From assembly GCF_047948215.1 (NCBI RefSeq), contig NC_134455.1:350577991-350641990 (forward strand): a stretch of DNA of 64,000 nucleotides, given 5' to 3'. This document shows, one piece after another, positions 12,246 through 23,849 of this stretch (position 1 is its first letter; the number at the start of each line of letters is the position of its first letter). Below the pieces are notes generated by a model that ran no database searches, was not told the origin of the DNA, and saw only the letters and a list, made by a program, of their open reading frames with translations. The stretch comes from Lycorma delicatula (lineage: Eukaryota; Arthropoda; Insecta; Hemiptera; Fulgoridae). The position numbers and the translations under genes are program-made.

Positions 12246-13600
12246 TGTCCTTCCAATATTAAAGCGACTATTCCAGTATGCCTTAGTATGTGGCCTATAA
12301 GTCTGTCTCTTCTTTTAACTATATTTTTCCAAATGCATCTTTCTTCATCTATTTGCCGCAATACCTCTTCATTTGTCACTTTATCCACCCATCTGATTTT
12401 TCTCCTATAGCACCACATTTCAAAAGCTTCTAATCTTTTCTTCTCAGATACTCCGATCGTCCAAGTTTCACTTCCATATAAAGCGACACTCCAAACATAC
12501 TACTTTCAAAAATCTTTTCCTGACATTTAAATTAATTTTTGATGTAAACAAATTATATTTCTTACTTAAGGCTCGTTTCGCTTGTGCTATTCAGCATTTT
12601 ATATCGCTCCTGCTTCGTCCATCTTTAGTAATTCTACTTCCCAAATAACAAAATTCTTCTACCTCCATAATCTTTTCTCCTCCTATTTTCACATTCAGTG
12701 GTCCATCTTTGTTATTTCTAATACATTTCATTACTTTTGTTTTGTTCTTGTTTATTTTCATGCGATAGTTCTTGCGTAGGACTTCATCTATGCCGTTCAT
12801 TGTTTCTTCTAATTCCTTTTTACTCTCGGCTAGAATTACTATATCATCAGCAAATCGTAGCATCTTTATCTTTTCACCTTGTACTGTTACTCCGAATCTA
12901 AATTGTTCTTTAACATCATTAACTGCTAGTTCCATGTAAAGATTAAAAAGTAACGGAGATAGGGAATATCCTTGTCGGACTCCCTTTCTTATTACGGCTT
13001 CTTTCTTATGTTCTTCAATCGTTACTGTTGCTGTTTGGTTCCTGTACATGTTAGCAATTGTTCTTCTATCTCTGTATTTGAACCCTAATTTTTTTTAAAA
13101 TGCTGAACATTTTATTCCAGTCTACGTTATCGAATGCCTTTTCTAGGTCTATAAACGCCAAGTATGTTGGTTTGTTTTTCTTTAATCTTCCTTATACTAT
13201 TAATCTGAGGCCTAAAATTGCTTCCCTTGTCCCTATACTTTTCCTGAAACCAAATTGGTCTTCTCCTAACACTTCCTCCACTCTCCTCTCAATTCTTCTG
13301 TATAGAATTCTAGTTAAGATTTTGATGTTAAACTAATTGTTCTGTATTCTTCACATTTATCTGCCCCTGCTTTCTTTGGTATCATGACTATAACACTTTT
13401 TTTGAAGTCTGACGGAAATTCCCCTTTTTCATAAATATTACCCACCAGTTTGTATAATCTATCAATCGCTTCCTCACCTGCACTGCGCAGTAATTCTACA
13501 GGTATTCCGTCTATTCCAGGAGCCCTTCTGCCATTTAAATCTTTTAATGCTCTCTTAAATTCAGATCTCAGTATTGTTTCTCCCATTTCATCCTCCTCAA
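12246..13600 (-). pseudogene. RTE-like LINE fragment, reverse transcriptase region
   Basis: Minus-strand RT remnant lacking both ends. Visible pieces are GRRAPGIDGIPVELLRSAGE (RT entry motif), VRQGYSLSPLLFNLYMELAV, and LRFADDIVILAESKKELEE, which carries the FADD catalytic motif. They are split by frameshifts. The conserved 3' tail with its hairpin is absent, so the 3' end was lost after insertion rather than by 5' truncation alone. Its left edge begins inside the region matching 31076 of the long copy. Confidence 0.92.
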
Positions 13601-13759
13601 CATATTTATAATATTTATAATATTATAAATATTAATATAAAATATTATATTTATAAGAAATTATATTTATTTTTTATTTAATTATTTATCAAATCATTAA
13701 AATGGCTATGAATTTTTTTAGAAACTATTAAAATTTTTTTGTATTACGTCACCATAATA

Positions 13760-14652
13760 CAGAGTGTTCTGAGACGTATTCCACGAACTTCAGGTACTGA
13801 TTCAAGACACAAAAAAAGCAAAAAAGTTCATATCGATATAAGACCTATTTTGCTTTGTTTTCCTTATGGAGGCCATTTTGTAATTTTTAACAAAATTTTA
13901 TTTCTCAGGAACGGGTAAACCTACTTTAATTAAATTTGGAAAAAATTATTGAATACGCACCTTCAAAAATTTTAAAATGACGGCCATATTAATTTTTTAA
14001 TCTTAATAATTATTTGTGTGAGCAAATTTTTACTAATTACAGGATTAAGCATTTTATTTCGAACAAAATGTCACTCATTTGTAAACATCCGTTGACAAAC
14101 AATGTAGTTATTGCTGATAACTCACGTGGTAGTACGCTTGCGCATCGTAATTCAAGCTGATAATTTTTATTAATTTACTATTATTATTTATTATTAAAAA
14201 TTTTTATTAAATTTAGTTGAGGAAATAAAAAAAGCTAAAAAAATTTTAGCTTGCATTTCGGCGCGCAATCGTACTGCCGGGTTAATTGTCTACAATAACT
14301 CGATTATATGTCAACGGATTTTTACAAATGAGATGTATTGATCAAAATAAATTGTTCAATAAATTTTATAATAAGTAAAAATTTGTCAAACAAATAATTA
14401 CAAAGATATTCAAGATTATAAAATTAAGATAGCCGCCATTTTAAAATTTTTTAAGGTGGCATTTTCAAACGTTTTGCCAGATTTAATTAAATTAGGTTTA
14501 CCCGTTCCTGAGAACTTTTTTGTTGAAATCACAAAATGGCACCCAGAAAGAAAACAAAGCAAAATAAGAATTATGCAAATATGAATCTTTTACTCATTTT
14601 GGTATCCTAAATCAGAACCTGAAGTTCGGGGAATACGTTCCGGAACACTCTG
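13760..14652. mobile_element. Long foldback (inverted-repeat) element, 893 bp
   Basis: The left arm 13760-14168 is the diverged reverse complement of 14238-14652, leaving a ~70-bp AT-rich spacer. Shared landmarks are cagagtgtt at both extreme ends, cgtattcc..cgaacttcagg, ctcaggaacgggtaaacct, a block matching aaaatggcggc, and catttgtaaa.atccgttgac. The flanks are TA on both sides, consistent with a TA duplication. It has no coding capacity. The structure fits a foldback/MITE with very long terminal repeats. Transcribed, it would make a ~400-bp hairpin RNA. Confidence 0.85.
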
Positions 14653-15508
14653 TATACGACTGAACATTATTTTTATGTCAGTTATATAGTTTTTTTCAAT
14701 TATATATCTAATACTTATTGTTCTTAATTAAAAAATACGATTTCCACGTGAAAGAGCAAAAAAAAAAGAAAAAAAGACTTGTGTTGTTTTTCGGGGAAAA
14801 TACAAATGTTATTTTTATCAGTTGTACTCTACATTGTTTTACATTTCAAAGATTTTTGAAAGTAAAAATTTTGTTCCTTACCTAACTAAAAGTAGATTTG
14901 TACGTGAGCAATTCCATGCTGTATATGGTGAAAAAGTGTCTAACTAATTTTTTTTTCTGTTTACCTATCATTGAGCAATAGATCGGGACCACTGTAAGGT
15001 AGTTATCCTGTATCATTAAAAAAAAAAAAATTTAGTCAGTTTGATAAATAAATTCAGTAAACATTTATGGAAGGGAAAACAAAAAAAACATACCTAGAGT
15101 ACGACTTCTTCCTTTTTAGAAGTCAGTTAAACAAAAAATATTTTAAATAAATTTGGAAAAGATTTTTTAATGATAATTTATTCAAAATACTAAGGGAAGC
15201 ATAATAAATTCCTTTCTCTTAATCCTAAGTACGAATATATTGTTGAGTTACACAAAAACAGTTCTGCAGTCTGGTTTAACACAGGTGAATATTGTTGTTA
15301 AGAATAAGTTACAGATTTTTTTTACAAAAATTGAATATTTATTAATTATAAACACATATATAAATTAAAAGTTAATAATTTTCAAATAATTATGAACGTC
15401 AAACAATAATGTATCATTCCATTTTTATACTCTGAAAACTGTTTCTTACTTTTTAATCTCTTTAAGTTAAATTTCCCTAACCGTATTTTTTAAAATAAAA
15501 ATTATCAG

Positions 15509-15565
<57 letters not shown>

Positions 15566-16422
15566 TTTATTGTTAGATAAAAAACAACAATCTTTTTGTT
15601 GTTCATTGATGAACGAAAATGATTCGCTTACGTGAAACCAATTCATTTCTCCTCAACATTTCTGTCACCTGGCGCTGCTGTCAAACCAACCTACCGGGTC
15701 TACAAGCTGTTCCTCACTTCCTCTAATCCTTTGTTTTTAGTTTTTATTTTTTTTATAATTTTTTACTACAACAGTCAAACACCAACTGGTGTTTCTTATA
15801 TTGACTACACAACGGTCATACTGCAACCGTCTGCTTTGATATTTCTAATTTTTCTTTATTATAAAAATCCTTTCTTTTATTTTCTTGTTTTTACATCGAA
15901 GTTTATCATGAATTAATGACCACTGAATATATAAATATATATATGCAAGCATATGGTTGAACTCAGTTAAATGCTTATTCATAACAAGCTGCGGTATCAG
16001 ATTTCGTACGACGGGTCCCCACTGATCAAAATAAATAGACATATTTAAAAAAGAAATTAACTTATATTTATTTCTTTGAAAATATTTTACTTTCCCAGCA
16101 ATAAATATCTGATGCAGCAGCTATATTTATTAAAAAAAAAAAAGTTACAAGAATCTATAAAAATTTTGGGAGTGAGGGTTTTTGAAAATGTTCGAAAATT
16201 TTCTCAAACCGTAAAACACAACAAAAAAGAACTCTTTCGTAGATTTGCGTAAGAAGACGTTTTCAGGTGCAACCGTACTATTTAGCAGACAGAAACGCAC
16301 TGATTTCCAGAGTATAACGCACTACATATGTTAGGGTGTAGAGTACACCCTACACACAAGCATCAATTTTAAACTCGCTCACCACTGTAACTCACGCATA
16401 AACTCGTATGAAGAATGCACCA
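14653..16422. other. AT-rich intergenic stretch
   Basis: Holds the GT microsatellite at 15511-15564. An open frame at 15632-15916 has a hydrophobic low-complexity product with no family resemblance, so I do not call it a gene. Confidence 0.5.
15511..15564. repeat. (GT)27 microsatellite
   Basis: Twenty-seven uninterrupted GT dinucleotides. Confidence 0.97.
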
Positions 16423-16527
16423 GTTGTTGTCTGGCAAAAATTAGAAGTTATATTGTCTAACAACAACTTAAAATTGAGGTAACCCTCAATTGGAGGTTTA
16501 ACTTCTGATTGCTGCCAGATAACATAA
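16423..16527. repeat. Imperfect inverted repeat
   Basis: The left arm gttgttgtctggc...agaagtta (16423-16450) matches the reverse complement of 16499-16527. A second nested pair, attgaggt / accctcaatt, lies in the middle. Together they could fold into a ~105-nt hairpin. Function unknown. Confidence 0.6.
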
Positions 16528-16729
16528 CCTCAATTTGAAGCTATGTTGACTGTATAGTAGAGTATTTTTCATATGGGCTTATGTTGTCTGTTGTCGTCCG
16601 TAAATTGACCGTAACAAGAACGATCACTCAAGAACTTTAGTACACAACTTCAGATACACTTATATAGAATATATACATTTCCTTCACATTCATTGAGTAT
16701 AAAACAAAGTTTTGAAGATTTTTGATACA

Positions 16730-16830
16730 CAAAACTTTATGAATGGTATTTTCGTAATCCTCAAACCTCAAAATGTAAAGAAAAAACATTTTCACCCTCC
16801 AATCACATCATGTGACCGAAAAAATACCTC
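16730..16830 (+). repeat. Rep-F copy 1
   Basis: Shares an ordered series with 18780-18890: cctcaaacctcaaaatgtaaagaa versus cttacttcaaaacgtaaagaa, then ttcaccc and gaccgaaa. The two copies are direct repeats flanking the mariner at 17171-18502. Confidence 0.5.
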
Positions 16831-17099
16831 AAATTCAGAATAAGTAGTATCGATCTTAAATCGTGCATAACTCAGGAACGACTCAACTAATCTTCATAAA
16901 ATTTTCATACTCACAACGTCAGATACACTCCTTCAGTATATCTAAATTTCAATGCAATTTATCCAGTAGTTTTGGTGATTTTTGAGCTACAAATTTTATG
17001 CATAAGCATACATAATAATCAAATATAATAAAGAAAACACATAAAGAAGTCCAGTTATTGAAACAACATATTCTCTTTTTTCTTTTTTTCTATTTATAA

Positions 17100-17129
17100 C
17101 TCCGGATCCACCGAAAGGTGGATCCGGAG
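17100..17129. repeat. GC-rich perfect hairpin with GAAA loop
   Basis: ctccggatccacc at 17100-17112 pairs perfectly over 13 bp with 17117-17129 around a gaaa tetraloop. It stands out from the AT-rich surroundings. The next bases repeat ggtggatc again. No terminator role is expected in an insect genome; function unknown. Confidence 0.85.
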
Positions 17130-17170
17130 GTGGATCTGGAATGAATGATATTATGTGGTAAATAATATTA

Positions 17171-18502
17171 CGAGGATCGGCTGATAAAATTTTGCACACT
17201 AGCGTGCTACACGGAGACAAAAGGTACTATCAAGTTAGGCGTGGCAGCACATGATAACTAAACTATAATAATAATAAGTTAATAATATAAACCGTGATAA
17301 TGCGTTGCAATTCGTTCACCGGTTTGTTTTCAGCAGTAGTTAAAATGGAGTCGAGTACGGCCGATATGTCAACACGGTTAAAACAACGCGCAGTGATCAA
17401 TTATTTAACACCAGAAAATGTGAATCCTACGAATATTTTTCATATTTTAAAAAGGGTTTACTGTAGTGAAACTGTTGACAGGAGTACAATGAATAGATGG
17501 GCGTTGAGATTTTTCGAATGCGAAACTGGTAAATCGATAATCGAGGACTCACCTCGAAGCGGAAGACCAGTTTCTGTGACTGACGAGAAATATCGAAAGG
17601 AAGGGGACGATTTGCTTCAAAGTGACCGGTGAATCACCCAGCTATTCAGTTAGGTATATATAAAGAACGAGTAGGCCATATTATTGAGCGATTGGGTTAC
17701 CGTAAAATCTGTCCCCGATGGGTACCGCGAACTGACAAGACGAATACAAGGAGCGTCGTGTCGAACGTTGCGAAGAACTTTTACAGCAATATTGTGCCGA
17801 AGGAAACGACTTCCTTTTCGTGACCAGGGATGAGAGTTGGAGACCTGGAAGAAAAAAGGCAAAGCATGGAATGGCATTACGAATCGCCAAAACCCCAAAA
17901 AATTTAATACTCAAGACTCGGCGAAAAAATTCCTTTTGACGATGTTTTGGGACGCCGAACACGTTTTTTTGACTGAGTATCTGGAACATAGGACGTCTGT
18001 GAATACCGTAAGGTACACTGATACGTTAAGACATCTCAGGCGAAGAGTACATCGCGTTCGAAAGACCACCATGCTCATAATCTTGAAATATAAAAATTCA
18101 CAGCATCACACATCGCACGTCACTAGAGAGGCTCTCCGCAAACTGAAGTTTGAGCCTATTCCGCAACCGCCATACTCGCCGGTTTGGCTCCGTGCGACTT
18201 CCACTTCTTCCCTCATCAAAAGAGGGATCTCAAAGGTAATCATTACACCACCGATGATGAGGTGAAGGAAGCTGTGACCACTTGGATCCGAGAAAGACCG
18301 CCAGAGGTTTTCAGCGATGGAATGCTAAAACTTGTCACATGTTGAGAAAAGTGTAGCACTGTAAACGGGGATTATATTGAAAAATAAATACTGAATTTTG
18401 TAGCTAAGGTATTGTACTTTTATTCATTTTTTATTTCAACACAATATCTTTTTTCATTTCCATGCTACGCATATATGTGCAAAATTTATCATCCGTGCCT
18501 TG
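17171..18502 (+). mobile_element. Full-length mariner element, inactive
   Basis: 1332 bp, typical for mariner. Terminal inverted repeats: the left end cgaggatcggctgata matches the reverse complement of the right end caaggcacggatgata, and similarity continues through attttgcaca. TA duplications flank it at 17169-17170 and 18503-18504. A 14-base flanking direct repeat, ggtaaataatatta (17157-17170 and 18509-18522), is longer than a mariner TA duplication and probably predates the insertion. Confidence 0.92.
17345..18387 (+). pseudogene. mariner (SETMAR-like) transposase pseudogene
   Basis: Spans the normal ~347 codons from the ATG at 17345 to the expected end GDYIEK-stop at 18387, but in several frames. 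N-terminal helix-turn-helix domain: LKQRAVINYLTPENVNPTNI, HILKRVYCSETVDRSTMNRW, then SPRSGRPVSV. Catalytic core: the first Asp is in VTRDESW near 17825. The second Asp position (normally HDNARPHTS) reads KYKNSQHHTS and is lost. The third is retained as LAPCDFHFFP after a frameshift near 18185. Known role: cut-and-paste transposition at TA sites. Several frameshifts and stops (for example at 17630) show it is dead. Confidence 0.93.
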
Positions 18503-19254
18503 TATATTGGTAAATAATATTATTTTATGAAAAATGATTAAGAGAAAAAATTTAATGAAATCTTTTTTTCATTTAATCATTTATCATATAATAATAATAT
18601 TAATTACCAGCTGACGATGTGAGTAGTTCCCGAAAGTTAACTATTGGAACTTTAATATACTGTTTCTATAACTGGGCTTTCATGTTCTCTTTATTATATT
18701 TGATTAAGATCATTAACACAGTGGTAAATATGTTTATAATATATTTGGATTTTCAGAAAAAATATATATAAGGACATTACATTATAAGTGAATATATTTT
18801 CATACTCCTCTTACTTCAAAACGTAAAGAAAATTCAATTTCACCCCCAAGTCCTACCGTTGGACCGAAAGTACTGTTGTACTTTTCTTCAAAAAGTCGAT
18901 AAAAACCAAGGGAATTCCAAAAGGAAGTATATAAGTACGTATCAGGATCGTTCGGATAATTCACGGTCTGATACAATATGACAAATTTATTTGTCAATAT
19001 CATTCTTTATATGGCGTGCTACGAAGATTCAGACGCGATTATTTGTTTTTAGCGCTCGAGTAAAGCAAATAAATTTTGACATTTTCTGAAAAACGGAAAA
19101 ATGTTTCCGTTTTAAAGTTTAAACTTAAAGTTTTTAAACTTTAAAGTTAGAGCTGTTATAAAGTACTTTCTTTTAAAAGTTTTAACCCCGAGTTAAACCA
19201 GTTTAAATTCTCATTTAAAGGTTTCTTCCCTTTCGTTTTCGACGATAAAAAAGT
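18503..19254. other. AT-rich stretch with Rep-F
   Basis: Holds Rep-F copy 2 at 18780-18890. No gene seen. Confidence 0.5.
18780..18890 (+). repeat. Rep-F copy 2
   Basis: Direct-orientation match to 16730-16830. Moderate identity, unclassified. Confidence 0.5.
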
Positions 19255-19480
19255 GGGCTGCTTAATATAAACGTGATCGTACAGTCATTCATGATGATAA
19301 ATATTCAAGACGTCCAAAAGCCTCAACGAACGACAAAATCATTTCAAAAATCCATAATGTGATTTTAGATGATCACCGAGCTTGATCACATTGCAAACGT
19401 CTCGATAGATTGTGTTCACAACATTTTACACGATATTTTGGGTATGAAAACGTTTTCTGCTGGATATGGTTGTTTATGAA
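19255..19480 (+). pseudogene. mariner transposase N-terminal fragment
   Basis: The plus frame reads RDRTVIHDDKYSRRPKAST, then NDKIISKIHNVILDDHRA, and after a frameshift an AGIS-like region ending LHDILGMKTFSAGY. This matches the mariner linker (DDPRSGRPKTST-type) and second helix-turn-helix ending LGMrKvSARW. The catalytic domain is absent. Confidence 0.72.
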
Positions 19481-19949
19481 ATTATGAAAATAAAATACAT
19501 ATTCATTGGTAAAGAAAAAAAAATGTTAAAACGTTTTTTTTTTACTCTATCCAAATATTTAAATCTATTCAGGCGGCTGGATGGGTGTGTTGTTAAAATT
19601 TCACCGATCAGCTGTTGCAACACCTGTTCTGAGATGCCTCAGGTCATAGTGTAATCCTTACCTCACTCTTGTTAGAATAAATAGCTTGTAAAAACAATTC
19701 AGAGAAGAGATTTAAAAATCTTTTACTGGAATTCTTTTTTATAATTAAGTCTGCATTTTTTAAACTACAAACAAGATTTTTTTTTCAGAATGATACTTAA
19801 GTCTATTACCTATTAGTAAAAATGATGATCTTAAAAAATCTCAGTATCGAACCTGGTCCTTCGATTTAGCAACCAAGGATATTATTACTTGATTAACTTA
19901 AATATTCGAATACGTATAATTGATTGGTGAATTAACATAGCTTTGAAGC
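19481..19949. other. Intergenic stretch
   Basis: No gene or classified repeat seen. Confidence 0.5.
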
Positions 19950-20140
19950 TTCTGTGAAATATTTCAATGGAAATTTTGACTATCCCTGAATACATTTTGA
20001 TTAGTTTCGACGTGACGAATGTACGTACGTGTGTATGTATCTCATATAACTCAAAAACGATTAGCCGTAGGATGTTGAAATTTTGGATTTAGAACTGTTG
20101 TAACATCTAATTGTGCACCTCCAATTAATTGTTAATTAAT
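19950..20140 (+). repeat. Rep-A copy 2 (fragment)
   Basis: Carries tttgactatccctgaata, acgtacgtg, ctcaaaaacgattagccgta, ggatgttgaaattttgga and gttgtgcacctcc-type landmarks of the 5' half. Both ends are lost. Confidence 0.8.
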
Positions 20141-20635
20141 CCAATCCATGGATATCGGCAATTTATTTTTTATATATTTATAATTTATTTGATAATAACG
20201 TGATGCAATATTATGAACCGAACAGAATAAAAAAATTAATCTATTTATTTTAATTATAAATAGAATGCAAAAAAAATATATAACTATTTATTTTTACGAA
20301 TTAAAAATGAACAAACTGAATAACAGTATCTATGCTTATACAATTTAATACAAAAATCTTTTTCTTGTCGATTTTTACCTCACTTTAGAACCACGTTCCA
20401 ACAACCATCACTTCTTTCTTTGCTGTTTTCTCTCCTCCCAGTACCTATTTATTCTCTCCGCGTGTTTTCCTTTGCATTTTTCCGATCATTCCATTATCAG
20501 ATTTTTTTTATTGGTCTTTTGTTTTTTTGAAAATCCTGTAACATCGTAATTTAAGTTTTAAAGGTCTCTCTAATTTTAATATATTTTTATTTTTTATTTT
20601 TAAGTCTTTTAAACTTCTTTAATCCATCTTATTTT
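20141..20635. other. AT-rich intergenic stretch
   Basis: T-rich, no gene seen. Confidence 0.5.
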
Positions 20636-21700
20636 TGTTTTTACTTCCTTGTACGAAGTAAAGGAAGTACTGTAATCGCAAAAATTTCGGTTTTCAGATT
20701 TCAACGGAAATATACATTTTGACCATCCCTGAATCCATTTTGACTAGTTTCGGCGTGACGTCTGTATGTACGTACGTACGTATAAATTTTCATCAGTTTA
20801 TCTTCAGTAGTTTTACTGGACGTTGATGAAAGAGTCAGTCAGCCAGGACAAATTTATTTTTAGAGTACAGGTGGATACAAAACAACAGGATTAGGTGAAT
20901 ATGTTACTCTATAGACAAAAGAAGAGGAACTAGCAATTGGCTGGATGAATAAAAAAAGCAGAGGTAAAAAATTAATCAGAAACAACTTTGTGACTTCAAA
21001 ATATATATATGAGGAGGTGATTTTCAAAACGCAGTTTATTCAACTTTTTTTTTCTTTTCTACTGATGTTAATTCTTTATAACCTTTGCTATGTTGTATGT
21101 GCATACTTACGTACGTATGTATCTCGCATAACTCAAAAACGATTAGCTCTAGGATGTTGAAATTTTGGATTTAGGTTTGCTGTAACATCTATCTAATTGT
21201 GCACCGTCCCGTTTAATTGCAATCGAATTGACCAAAAATATCAAAAAATGCGCAAAATCCAAAAGAATTAGATTTTTACTTTTTACCGCAGTGATAACTT
21301 AAACTGCAATAATAACCCTCATTTGAGAGCTTTTCAACGATTTATCATAAGTGGTATTTATTTTCATTGGTTCCAGAGTTATAGTCAAATAAAATCTTAA
21401 TTAATGAAATATTTATATCTTACAAGGAGAAGGCACATCGGTTCGGCTCCGTCTTGAACTACTTTTTTCTTTTAACTTTTTTTTAAATTTATATATATTG
21501 ATTTATTAATTTTTGATTGTAAAAAGGTTTTACAATAAATAATAATTTAATAATAACAATTTTTAAAAAATATGAAAAAAATATCTGAAGTTATTAATAA
21601 AATAAAATGTTGTGAACTTTTAAAAATGTGTATTTATAATTTAATAGGCATTATTAAATATGTGTTTATGTAATAGAGTTGGTGAAACATCTGATTATTT
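20636..21700 (+). repeat. Rep-A copy 3 with ~300-bp insertion
   Basis: Starts with the family head tacttccttgtacgaagta and continues to the acgtacgtacgta run near 20785. It then resumes near 21089 at tacgtacgtatctcgcataa-type sequence and runs to the 3' half (ggcacatcggttcgg, ttaatgaaatattta). Bases 20786-21088 are not in other copies and hold no recognisable element. Confidence 0.82.
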
Positions 21701-21999
21701 AATATTAATTGAAAATTATAATTTAGAATCGTATTATTTTTGGATTTTCTAGTTTAATTTTATTTAATTATTCTGGAATTTCTGTTTAATTTTATCTACA
21801 TTAAAGCTAACTACAGAGTGATTAAAAAATAGACCCTCACAAGAACAACATATACATTCAGGCGTACTCGTTCGATGCATTTCATCGTCCTGTTTAATTC
21901 ATCATTAACATATGCACAAAATGGTGTTAAAAGATTTTTCAGTTAATGTATACCAATTGTAATAATGTTAATTGTATAAAGTTCATGTGTGATTTATTA
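21701..21999. other. AT-rich intergenic stretch
   Basis: No gene seen. Confidence 0.45.
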
Positions 22000-22149
22000 A
22001 TAGTTATTAACCTCTGACTGCAAAAAATCTTTGCGATAAATTAGAATTCAATAAGTTATTAATGAAATAAAATTTTATGTATTTTCATTTTATAAAGATG
22101 TGTATATGTAATAGTTGTACAAGGAAGTCATGTGGTATACACATCAGAT
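22000..22149 (+). repeat. Rep-A copy 4 (3' end only)
   Basis: The family 3' end, attaacctctgactgcaaaa through gtacaaggaagtcatgtggt to acacatcaga. Confidence 0.8.
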
Positions 22150-22774
22150 TTTTCTAATTTAATGGCTTCAATACCCCATTTACAGAAATCATTAAAGAAA
22201 ACTTTACAACTACTTTTTTGTGTTTATGAAAAAGGGGTCTAATGCATATAAATGCAAGCACAAGCGCAAAGTTTTGAATTTTTTTGTATTTGAATTTTAA
22301 CAAAAATGAATTATCTTTTTCAATTTTTTTTCATTCACTTTAAACATAAAAATATTCTCAGAATTCAACATTTACAAGTTTTTACTTGAAGTTTAATTTA
22401 ATTATTGGTAATTTACTAAGGTCACGTATTCAAACATAAGATTCATGTTTTTCGATTACAAATATTTGCACAATTTTCTCAGAAACTACTCCAGATACAG
22501 TTCTGAAACACATTGTTTTTCATTTTCATGTCAGCCTGCTAATAAATAACAAATTTTTATCGGTAATTTTAGTTAGTAAATTTTAATGTTCAGGATTACT
22601 TAACCTTTAAACCTAAAGTCTTCCGCTAGCTATACTCGAAAACGAAAAACGAAAGCGTTTTTAGGCATAATATTTATATGATTTTTTTTTTTTTTTTTGA
22701 TCAAGTATGAAAGAAATTTTGTGAAACACTTTGTAATATAAGTAAAATCAAACATAAAAAAAAATAAATAAATT
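22150..22774. other. AT-rich intergenic stretch
   Basis: No gene or classified repeat seen. Confidence 0.5.
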
Positions 22775-22850
22775 GTCGGCCTTCGTGGCGCGAGAAGTAG
22801 CGTCTCGGCCTTTCATCCGGAGGTCCTGGGTTCGAATCCCGGTCAGGCAC
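22775..22850 (+). pseudogene. tRNA-Glu-like (UUC) pseudogene or tRNA-derived repeat
   Basis: Contains a perfect B box in gggttcgaatccc, a D-arm-like gtggcgcgag and an anticodon-region ctttcat in which TTC would be the anticodon. The 5' end does not pair with the 3' end (gtcaggc) as an acceptor stem, and a T run follows. It is therefore tRNA-derived rather than a functional gene. Confidence 0.6.
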
Positions 22851-22957
22851 GGCATTTTTTTATACGTTATATTTCCTTATCCCACGCTAAAGCTTCAAGT
22901 TTATGTGACAATATCATCAAATAAAAAAAAAACACAAATTTTTTAACTACCTTAAAA

Positions 22958-23037
22958 CATGCTGACCTCCGAAGCTGAATAAGTAGTGTCCCAGCATTTC
23001 GTGTGAAGGTCTCGTGTTCGAATCCCGGTCAAGCATG
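22958..23037 (+). pseudogene. tRNA-Glu-like pseudogene, second copy
   Basis: Diverged relative of 22775-22850 in tandem orientation. It keeps gtgttcgaatcccggtcaa. Here the ends are complementary, catgct at 22958 with agcatg at 23032, followed by gacc/ggtc, so an acceptor-like stem can form. The internal arms are poor. Confidence 0.5.
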
Positions 23038-23111
23038 TTAATAAAATCAAATAATTTTAATAGTTAATAGAAAGGTTAAAAACAAAGAAAAAATCAATAT
23101 GTTTATATAAC

Positions 23112-23134
23112 ATATATATATATATATATATATA
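23112..23134. repeat. (TA)n microsatellite
   Basis: About 11 TA repeats. Confidence 0.95.
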
Positions 23135-23526
23135 ATATTATTAAACAGTATTATACTATAAATATTAACCGAGGGCTAAGTACAAGGCAATGCACATATT
23201 AAATGCATCACTAATTTTTTACGTTTTTCTAATGTCAAAGGACGTACACATTTTAGAGGTTTATTTTTTTTTAGCACGTTTTTAACTTTAAAGATATTGT
23301 AATACAATCTCATTTGCAATGTTAATCTTATTTAAATAAATTATAATAAATAAACAAGCCTTCAGTTTTTCACTGATTAGATCTAATTTTTTCCTCATTA
23401 TAGAACTTATTCATATAGACCTTATAGATTTCATTCTCATTTTTATGTGTGAATTAGAGAATTCAATTCTTTATGTCTCCGCCCCTCTCCCACATTCTCT
23501 ATCTCTTTCTCTCTCTGTATATACTG

Positions 23527-23563
23527 TATATATATATATATATATGTATGAGCACACACGCGC

Positions 23564-23606
<43 letters not shown>

Positions 23607-23607
23607 A
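23527..23607. repeat. Compound (TA)(CG)(TG) microsatellite, Z-DNA prone
   Basis: A TA run, a short spacer with cacacac, about ten CG repeats, then about fourteen TG repeats. This is one nearly unbroken alternating purine-pyrimidine tract. Confidence 0.95.
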
Positions 23608-23849
23608 TAAATCTTACCATCATGAACCCATTCTGAATAAAATTTGCAGCACATAATATTTATTTTTTTGACTAAATTAATTTCAAATCAGCTCCTTAGA
23701 TCAGTAACGACGTGGTTTTACCAATTCTCCTGTTAAATACGACGATTCTGAGCACCTTTATTATCAAATTAGGCTCCTATAAATAAATAAATTATTCAGA
23801 ATAATTTATATATTTTTATTTTATTTTAGAATACGGCCATCGACTCTCT

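Noticed and set aside
15632..15916. Small hydrophobic gene of 94 codons
   Set aside because: Low-complexity Phe/Leu/Ile product in AT-rich DNA beside a microsatellite, with no motif or neighbour support.
16280..16960. Nuclear copy of mitochondrial DNA
   Set aside because: Looked mitochondrial for its AT content, but no mitochondrial protein, rRNA or tRNA could be read in it.
17100..17129. Hammerhead ribozyme (ccgaaagg resembles a stem-II loop)
   Set aside because: The required CTGATGA core and the cleavage-site helix are not present around it.
17294..18387. A domesticated SETMAR-type gene
   Set aside because: Multiple frameshifts, stops and a lost second catalytic Asp within intact mariner ends; no SET domain.
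22775..23037. Functional tRNA-Glu genes
   Set aside because: Acceptor stem fails in the first copy and internal arms are poor in the second; they look tRNA-derived.
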